Assembly (NCBI RefSeq): GCF_011927785.1
Contig: NZ_JAATJK010000001.1
Coordinates: forward strand, 1,860,001-1,924,000
Source of the DNA: Micromonospora profundi
Lineage (GTDB): Bacteria > Actinomycetota > Actinomycetes > Mycobacteriales > Micromonosporaceae
DNA length: 64,000 nt
Direction: 5' to 3'
The notes under the pieces were generated by a model. It was not told the DNA's origin, made no database searches, and was given only the letters and a program-made list of their open reading frames with translations. The translations under genes were made by a program, and so were the position numbers. Every line of letters begins with the position of its first letter. The stretch's first letter is position 1. Shown one piece after another: positions 58,798 to 64,000 of the stretch.

Positions 58798-59796
58798 GTG
58801 ACCGTGGAGGCGACGACCGAGCGGGTGCTGCGGATGCTGGCGCTGCTCCAGCGGCGGTCGTCCTGGACCGCCGACGAACTCGCCGCCGAGTTCGGCGTCA
58901 CCGCACGTTGCGTCCGCCGCGACGTGCAACGCCTGCGCACTCTCGGCTACCCGGTGCACGGCACGTCGGGCGTCGGCGGTGGCTACCGCCTCGGCGCGGG
59001 CACCCGGCTGCCACCGCTGCTGCTCGACGACGAGGAGGCGATCGCGACAGCTGTCTCCCTGCGGCTGGCGTCCGGAGGTACGGTCGCCGGTGCGGGCGAG
59101 GCGGCGCTGCGGGCGCTGACGAAGCTGGACCAGGTGATGCCGGCGCGGCTGCGCGCGGAGGTGCGGGCCGTGCACGGCGCCACCGACACCCTCATCGGAC
59201 CGGTCGTCGAGATCGACGCGGAGCTGCTGGTGACGCTCGCCCGCGCCTGCCGCGACGCGGTGCGGGTGCGGTTCCGGTACGCCGGCCGTGACGGTGCCGA
59301 CCGGGAACGGACTGTCGAGCCGATCCGCATGGTCACGACCGGCCGCCGCTGGTATCTGATGGCGCGGGACGTCGACCGCGACGACTGGCGCACGTTCCGC
59401 CTGGACCGGATGCGCGACGCGGTCACCACTACCTGGCGCTTCCGCCTGGGCGAGCACCCGGACCCTGTCGCGTTCGTGCAGCGGTCCGTGACCGGGGCGC
59501 CGTACCGGTATCTCGCCCGGGTGCGGGTGCACGCCCCGTCCGAGCGGGTGCGGGAGCTGGTGCCGCCCCAGGTCGGGCGGGTCGAGGACGACGGCGACGG
59601 GTGGTGCCTGCTGGTCGTCGGAGGCGAGACCCTGGACTGGCTCGCCGCGCACATCGCACGCCTGGGCCTCGACGTGCAGGTGTTGGAGCCTCCAGAGCTG
59701 CGTCAGGCCGCCGCCCAGCTCGCCCACCGCCTGGCGGCGATGGCCGGCGCCGCGCCGGGGTCACCAGGCGTCGCGGCACCGGGCGACGTGGCCTAG
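58798..59796 (+). CDS. WYL-domain transcriptional regulator (DeoR-type HTH)
   Basis: 332 residues from GTG 58798. HTH: RVLRMLALLQRRSSWTADEL with GVTARCVRRDVQRLRTLGYPV and the wing GVGGGYRLGAG. The WYL domain has RRWYLMARDVDRDDWRTFRLDRM, and a WCX extension follows with FVQRSVTGAPYRYLARVRV. WYL regulators bind small ligands or nucleic acid and often control adjacent genes. GGAACGTTCC at 58765-58774, between the divergent genes, is a likely operator. Confidence 0.9.
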   Translation: MTVEATTERVLRMLALLQRRSSWTADELAAEFGVTARCVRRDVQRLRTLGYPVHGTSGVGGGYRLGAGTRLPPLLLDDEEAIATAVSLRLASGGTVAGAGEAALRALTKLDQVMPARLRAEVRAVHGATDTLIGPVVEIDAELLVTLARACRDAVRVRFRYAGRDGADRERTVEPIRMVTTGRRWYLMARDVDRDDWRTFRLDRMRDAVTTTWRFRLGEHPDPVAFVQRSVTGAPYRYLARVRVHAPSERVRELVPPQVGRVEDDGDGWCLLVVGGETLDWLAAHIARLGLDVQVLEPPELRQAAAQLAHRLAAMAGAAPGSPGVAAPGDVA

Positions 59797-59812
59797 CGAC
59801 GGACGGCCCGGG

Positions 59813-60373
59813 TCACAGGTCTTCGAACGGTCGGGCATAGCGGAACTCTCCGCGGATCGATTCGCGCCAGGCGTTCAACGGCCGTGCCTGGAAGTATTGG
59901 GGACCCCACGGCTGCGGCGGGGTGATGCCCAACTCGACGGCGGGACGGAACCCGAAGCGCGGGTAGTAGTCGGGGTGCCCGAGCAGCACCACCAGCGGCT
60001 CGTCGCGCGCGTCGGCCGCGCCGAGCACCGCGTGCATCAAGGCGCTGCCCACGCCGCGCCGCTGCCAGTCGGGGAGCACCCCGACCGGCCCCAGGCCCAG
60101 CGCCACCGGCTGGCCGGCCACCCGACCCCGGGTGGCCACCACGTGCCCCACCACCTGGCCGTCCGAATCGGTCGCCACCAGGGAGTACGCGGCCAGCCAG
60201 CCCTCGTCGCCGCGCAGCGCGTCGACAAGCGTCGCCTCGACTGGCACGCCGTCACCGCCGCCCGCCGCGGCAAAGGCAGCGGAGTGCACCGCCCGAATGG
60301 CATCGACGTCGGCGGGTGTCTCGCGTCTGATCAGCACCGCGCCACCATAGGTGCCATGTGTCGGCAACTCCAT
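59813..60373 (-). CDS. GNAT-family N-acetyltransferase
   Basis: 186 residues. IRRETPADVDAIRAVHSAAFA at the start, LGLGPVGVLPDWQRRGVGSALMHAVL (acetyl-CoA loop QRRGVGSAL), VVLLGHPDYYPRFGF and LNAWRESIRGEFRYARPFEDL. This is the YhbS-like subgroup. ATG 60373 and GTG 60337 are both possible; neither has a good ribosome-binding site. It converges on the WYL gene. Confidence 0.87.
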   Translation of the reverse strand: MELPTHGTYGGAVLIRRETPADVDAIRAVHSAAFAAAGGGDGVPVEATLVDALRGDEGWLAAYSLVATDSDGQVVGHVVATRGRVAGQPVALGLGPVGVLPDWQRRGVGSALMHAVLGAADARDEPLVVLLGHPDYYPRFGFRPAVELGITPPQPWGPQYFQARPLNAWRESIRGEFRYARPFEDL

Positions 60374-60777
60374 GTGTTTATCGCGCGTCACCGTGGTCCG
60401 CGGCCGTGATACCCGGGCGGCAACCTGAAGCCGACCCGGCCGGGGCAGGCACCTGTTAAACGGCTGATACCTCTGAGTCATCAATATGACTCTGAGGTAT
60501 CAAGCTCACGGGAACCCCGCCATCGCCCTCTGCCCGGCCCGCCGCCGGGGCTCGCCTCCGCCCTCTGCCCGGCCCGCCGCCGGGGCTCGCCTTCGCCCCG
60601 GCCCGCCTTCGTCCTCCGTCTCGTCCACGGTCAAGGCCCTCGTCTACGGCCAAGGCCCTCGTCACGCGCGGGGCGAGGGCACGTCCACACCCATGTCCAG
60701 AGCCACGCCCACGGCCTCGGCTCCTGGGCCCAAGCGTCAGGCCAGGGCTGCTGCGTCAGGGGAGGGCGGCCGGGACC
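60374..60777. other. gene-free stretch with palindrome and tandem repeats
   Basis: Contains the 38-base palindrome at 60465, then a 35-base GC-rich tandem repeat (60525-60559 and 60560-60594, unit starting GCCCTCTGCCCGGCCC), then short repeats of CAAGGCCCTCGTC at about 60631-60661. No coding potential I would support. Confidence 0.5.
60465..60502. repeat. 17-bp inverted repeat, REP-like
   Basis: TGATACCTCTGAGTCAT (60465-60481) and ATGACTCTGAGGTATCA (60486-60502) match at 16 of 17 positions around a CAAT loop. AT-rich compared with its surroundings and not directly behind a gene end. Confidence 0.6.
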
Positions 60778-62352
60778 TCAGCCGACGGCGGTGGCCGACG
60801 GTGGGGCGCTGCCGCCCTGCGGCGCCTCCGGCATCATCAGCCGGACTATCTCCTTCTGGTCGGCGGGGGAGGGCATACCCCAGTCGGGCTGGTAGCCGTA
60901 CACCTCGTGCAGTGGCGTGGCGCCGGTGCGGCCATTAAGGATCTCCACGGCGTCCGTGCCGATCAGGCCGGGGTGCTCCACACCGCACGCCTCGGCGACC
61001 TTCATGAGGTCCCGGCGCAGCGTCCGCAGGTAGTTGGCGGCCCGGACCGACTTGAGAGCCGGGTCGAGCCCGCGCGCCAGCCACGCGTTCTGGGTCGCCA
61101 CACCCGTGGGGCAGGTGTCGGTGTGGCACTTCTGCGCCTGGATGCAGCCGATCGACAGCATCGCCTCCCGGCCGACGTTGACCAGGTCACAGCCGAGCGC
61201 GAACGCCACTATCGCGTTGTCCGGCAGGCCGAGCTTTCCCGCGCCGACGAACACCACCTGCTCGTGCAGGTCACGCTCGGCGAAGACCTTGTAGACCCGG
61301 GAGAAGCCCTGCTGGAACGGCAACGACACCGAGTCGGTGAAGATCAGCGGTGCGGCGCCGGTGCCGCCCTCGCCGCCGTCGACCGTCACGAAGTCGACGC
61401 CCCGGCCGGTGTCCCGCATCAGGGTGGCCAGTTCCTCCCAGAAGCCCATGTCGCCGACCGCCGACTTGATGCCGACAGGCAGGCCCGTCTCGGCGGCCAG
61501 CAGCTCCACCCAGTCGAGCAGACTGTCGCAGTCGGAGAACTCGGCGTGCCGGGACGGGCTCACGCAGTCCTGCCCGGCGGGGATCCCTCGGGTGGCGGCT
61601 ATCTCGGCGGACACCTTCGCCCCGGGAAGCAGACCGCCCAGGCTGGGCTTCGCGCCCTGGCTCAGCTTGATCTCCAACGCCTTGACCGGCGCGCCGGCTA
61701 CCAGGTCCTTCAGCCGGGGCAGGCTGAACCGGCCGTGCTCGTCGCGGCAGCCGAAGTACGCGGTGCCGAGTTGGAAGACCAACTCACCACCGTTGCGGTG
61801 GTACGGCGACAGGCCGCCCTCGCCGGTGTTCTGTAGGCAGCCGGCGAGCGCGGCGCCCTTGTTGAGCGCGGTGATGGCGTTGCCGGACAGCGAGCCGAAA
61901 CTCATCCCGGAGATGTTGACCACCGACTCCGGCCGGAAGGCGCGCGGTCGCCCCCGGGCCGCACCCAGCACCTTCGCGCTGGGCAGCCGCACGTCGTGCC
62001 CCGCCGTCGGAGTGGACGGCGGCACCGCCCGGCCGAACGTCCGGTGCTTGATGATCGGGTAGCCGGAGGTGTGCTCGATGTCGTTGTCCGTGCCGAAGCC
62101 GAAGTAGTTGTTCTGCTGTTTCGCCGACGCGTACACCCAGCGGCGCTGGTCGCGGGTGAACGGCCGCTCCTCGTCGTTGCCCGCCACGATGTACTGCCGC
62201 AGCTCCGGCCCGAGAGCCTCCAACAGATAGCGGGCTCGGCCGAGCACCGGGAAGTTGCGCAGCAGCGCGTGGTCACGCTGGATCAGGTCCCGCGCGGCGA
62301 GCGCGGCGACGGCGGCTGCAACGGCGGGTACGGCTCGACGGGCCCATTTCAT
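60778..62352 (-). CDS. FMN-binding glutamate synthase family protein
   Basis: 524 residues. N-terminal membrane segment (AVPAVAAAVAALAARDLI), then the GltS-type FMN/TIM-barrel domain: FGFGTDNDIEHTSGYPIIKH, VVNISGMSFGSLSGNAITALN, LEIKLSQGAKPSLGGLLPG, VDFVTVDGGEGGTGAAPLIF and the Cys cluster CIQAQKCHTDTCPTG typical of an Fe-S site. These stand-alone membrane-tethered homologues lack the glutaminase domain, and their physiological reaction is unsettled. ATG 62352 has GGAAAGAG upstream. Confidence 0.9.
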   Translation of the reverse strand: MKWARRAVPAVAAAVAALAARDLIQRDHALLRNFPVLGRARYLLEALGPELRQYIVAGNDEERPFTRDQRRWVYASAKQQNNYFGFGTDNDIEHTSGYPIIKHRTFGRAVPPSTPTAGHDVRLPSAKVLGAARGRPRAFRPESVVNISGMSFGSLSGNAITALNKGAALAGCLQNTGEGGLSPYHRNGGELVFQLGTAYFGCRDEHGRFSLPRLKDLVAGAPVKALEIKLSQGAKPSLGGLLPGAKVSAEIAATRGIPAGQDCVSPSRHAEFSDCDSLLDWVELLAAETGLPVGIKSAVGDMGFWEELATLMRDTGRGVDFVTVDGGEGGTGAAPLIFTDSVSLPFQQGFSRVYKVFAERDLHEQVVFVGAGKLGLPDNAIVAFALGCDLVNVGREAMLSIGCIQAQKCHTDTCPTGVATQNAWLARGLDPALKSVRAANYLRTLRRDLMKVAEACGVEHPGLIGTDAVEILNGRTGATPLHEVYGYQPDWGMPSPADQKEIVRLMMPEAPQGGSAPPSATAVG

Positions 62353-62479
62353 GTCCGGCACTCTTTCCGCCCACGACCCTTGCCAAACCGGCGCAGCGGT
62401 GACACCTGCCCTGCTCAGGCCGGGGGCGACGTGAACTCGCGTCACCCCCGGCGTGCCTGTGCGCGTGGCGGGCGTGCGG

Positions 62480-63610
62480 TCAGCGGTGCTGGAAGGACTG
62501 GCGGACCGTACCGCCGACGACAGTGCACCACGTGCTCGTGCTGAGCTTGCCGTTGCGGGGCAACCCGTGCAGCGCCTGGAGATCCTGCACGGCGCGTCGG
62601 GTGGCGTGGTCGTACGCGCCGGTGACAGTGACCGCGTACCCCTTGGTGGCGAGGATCTCCTGCACGGCGGTGACCGGCGGGCCGCTGGCGTGCTGGTCCA
62701 GTTCGGGCACCAGGGTTTCCCAGGTGGGAGCGGTGAGCGTGGCGTCGACGTCCACGGCGATGCCGTTGCGGGCCTGCCAGTCCTGCACGGCCGCCACCGT
62801 CGCGGCGTCGAACGTGCCGCTGACAGTCACCGCGTAGCCGCGGAACGCCAGCAGGTGCTGCACCACGCGGACCGACGGCGAGTTGACGAAGCGCCAGAGG
62901 TCCGGCCAGCGGCGGGCCGGTACGTCGCCCAGCTTGGTGCCGAGGGCGGCGAACACCCGTCGGCGCAGCGCCGGGAACTCCCGGTAGAAGGCGGCGCCCG
63001 GGCACTGGGTGGTGCGGAAGTCCCAGTGGCCGAAGATGTCGTGCGCGTGCAGACCGTACTGTCGGCAGACGGCGACGCAGAGCTTGACGAGGGAATCGGT
63101 CAGAGCCTTAGGCGGTGTCTCGGTGACGTACGTGCCCTCGTTCTCGATCCCGATGGCCCGACCGTTCTCACCCGGGCAGTGCGCCGAGATCATCTGCCGG
63201 TCGCCGGCTTCGAGGCGTTCCAGGCTGCCCCGGCGTCCCTCCAGGACGTACCCGCCGCGGCTGACCGTGAAGTGCTGGCCGGTGTCGGACCACCCGTTGC
63301 CGTCCATGTGCAGGTCCTGGCAGTCGTGGGCCAGCTTGACGGCCTGCTCACGGGAGTAGTCGGTGACGTTCGGAAATGCCATGTGGTGCACGATGATCTT
63401 GTTGGTGGCGATGGCGCTGACCGCCAGCGGGTCCTTTGGCGGCCGGGCGTCCCACTCGTCGCAACTGATGATCCAGTCCAGGTCGGTGCCGGGGCCGGCG
63501 TACGCGGCGCCCGGGAACGCGAGTTCGCTCCCGACCACGGCGACCGTGGCGGCGCCGAGACCGGCCCGCAGCAGCGTCCGGCGGTCCACTTCGGAATGGT
63601 CGAGGTGCAT
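62480..63610 (-). CDS. secreted N-acetylmuramoyl-L-alanine amidase (PGRP type) with peptidoglycan-binding domains
   Basis: 376 residues. Tat-type signal DRRTLLRAGLGAATVAVVG with cleavage near AAYA. Amidase_2/PGRP domain: NKIIVHHMAFPN (zinc His), GWSDTGQHFTVSRGGYVLEG, GIENEGTYV, IFGHWDFRTTQCPG (zinc His and Cys). Two peptidoglycan_binding-1 repeats follow (VQHLLAFRGYAVTVSGTFDA and VQEILATKGYAVTVTGAYDH). It cuts the amide between MurNAc and the stem peptide. Confidence 0.92.
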   Translation of the reverse strand: MHLDHSEVDRRTLLRAGLGAATVAVVGSELAFPGAAYAGPGTDLDWIISCDEWDARPPKDPLAVSAIATNKIIVHHMAFPNVTDYSREQAVKLAHDCQDLHMDGNGWSDTGQHFTVSRGGYVLEGRRGSLERLEAGDRQMISAHCPGENGRAIGIENEGTYVTETPPKALTDSLVKLCVAVCRQYGLHAHDIFGHWDFRTTQCPGAAFYREFPALRRRVFAALGTKLGDVPARRWPDLWRFVNSPSVRVVQHLLAFRGYAVTVSGTFDAATVAAVQDWQARNGIAVDVDATLTAPTWETLVPELDQHASGPPVTAVQEILATKGYAVTVTGAYDHATRRAVQDLQALHGLPRNGKLSTSTWCTVVGGTVRQSFQHR

Positions 63611-63806
63611 GACATCTCCTCCTGCGGCCGTGGCGGGGGATGAAAACTAACTCCAGTGACCGCATTCCGCTCCGGAGGATATTGCCAGGACTCGCCCGGG
63701 CGCTAGAGTCCGAGTTGATCACGTTTCGGGCGGCGGCGTTTCCGGACATGATGGCGGGGGTAGGTCGGGGTCGACCATCCCGGCAGCCACGCGTGGAGGA
63801 AACCCG

Positions 63807-64000
63807 ATGAGAGACAACGTCAGCGACGCGGTGGGCGACGCCCTTCGCTCGGTGATGCTTTTCCTGCCCAAGGCCGTCGCCTTCGTGGCGATCCTGGTGG
63901 CCGGATGGCTGATCGCCAAGGCCGCGCGGAAGATCGTGGACAAGGTCCTGGAGCGGGTGGGCTTCGACCGCGCCGTGGAGCGCGGCGGCATCCGTCGGGC
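63807..64000 (+). CDS. mechanosensitive-channel-like TM-helix protein (partial)
   Basis: The first 64 residues, cut by the window edge. GGAGG lies 7 bases before ATG 63807. The sequence VMLFLPKAVAFVAILVAGWLIAKAARK is the conserved TM_helix repeat found in small-conductance mechanosensitive-channel-like and related membrane proteins, followed by KVLERVGFDRAVERGG. Too short for more. Confidence 0.8.
   Translation, partial: MRDNVSDAVGDALRSVMLFLPKAVAFVAILVAGWLIAKAARKIVDKVLERVGFDRAVERGGIRR

Overview
The window is high-GC actinobacterial chromosome, most likely from Micromonospora or a close relative in Micromonosporaceae. The pointers are strong GC bias at third codon positions, frequent GTG starts, and families typical of actinomycetes: a DUF397/DUF5753 helix-turn-helix pair, a SigE-family ECF factor, DUF3152, snapalysin, mycothiol-type DinB-fold proteins and an Rpf gene behind a c-di-AMP riboswitch. 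Species is inferred from gene content only. I found no tRNA, rRNA, CRISPR array, insertion sequence or prophage. Most of the window is ordinary chromosome with small transcription units.

Layout. 1-5145: a divergent sugar or osmolyte locus, with an ABC permease and binding lipoprotein on one side and a medium-chain dehydrogenase, a TIM-barrel isomerase/epimerase and a GH63-type glycosidase on the other. 5235-11403: small genes (DUF2267, serpin-like, Nudix, PemK-like, GGDEF, DUF397 with its XRE partner), ending in a scar where an HxlR regulator gene and a divergent quinone-oxidoreductase gene have both lost their 5' ends. 11485-18443: a LacI regulator with two operators, a Ser/Thr kinase, several small enzymes and a DedA protein. 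18444-20553: a long gene-poor stretch holding degenerate repeats, two large palindromes and three near-identical promoter-like blocks in front of a secreted lysozyme-like protein. 20554-26976: envelope and secreted enzymes (phosphatase, DD-carboxypeptidase, cyclophilin, VanX-like dipeptidase) and a LacI/acetyl-esterase pair.

27187-34759 is the most unusual region. It carries a complete oligopeptide-type ABC importer (two ATPases, a Tat lipoprotein, two permeases), an alpha/beta-hydrolase-fold protein, and a separately transcribed SDR. The SDR and the importer are each preceded by a copy of the same promoter/operator module. Each module is followed by a 28-32 codon leader ORF joined to the first gene by a GTGA stop/start overlap. 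Both accessory enzymes lack a canonical catalytic residue.

34760-50448: a terminator-flanked small ORF ahead of rtcB, a DHA2-type MFS exporter, a response regulator/sensor kinase/GerMN-Gmad2 lipoprotein operon, an L-rhamnose mutarotase, a snapalysin-trypsin fusion protease, a DUF3152 lipoprotein, an ECF sigma with a probable membrane anti-sigma, and a large PAS-GAF-kinase-receiver protein ending in an RsbW-like ATPase. 50752-64000: a secreted M28 aminopeptidase, HtpG, a c-di-AMP riboswitch with an Rpf-LysM gene, DNA polymerase IV with an SOS-box-like site, a WYL regulator, an FMN glutamate-synthase-like enzyme, a secreted amidase and the start of a mechanosensitive-channel-like gene.

All functions come from motifs and family resemblance read by eye. 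No database search was run. Start codons were moved from the longest possible reading frame where a ribosome-binding site or an overlap with the upstream gene argued for it.
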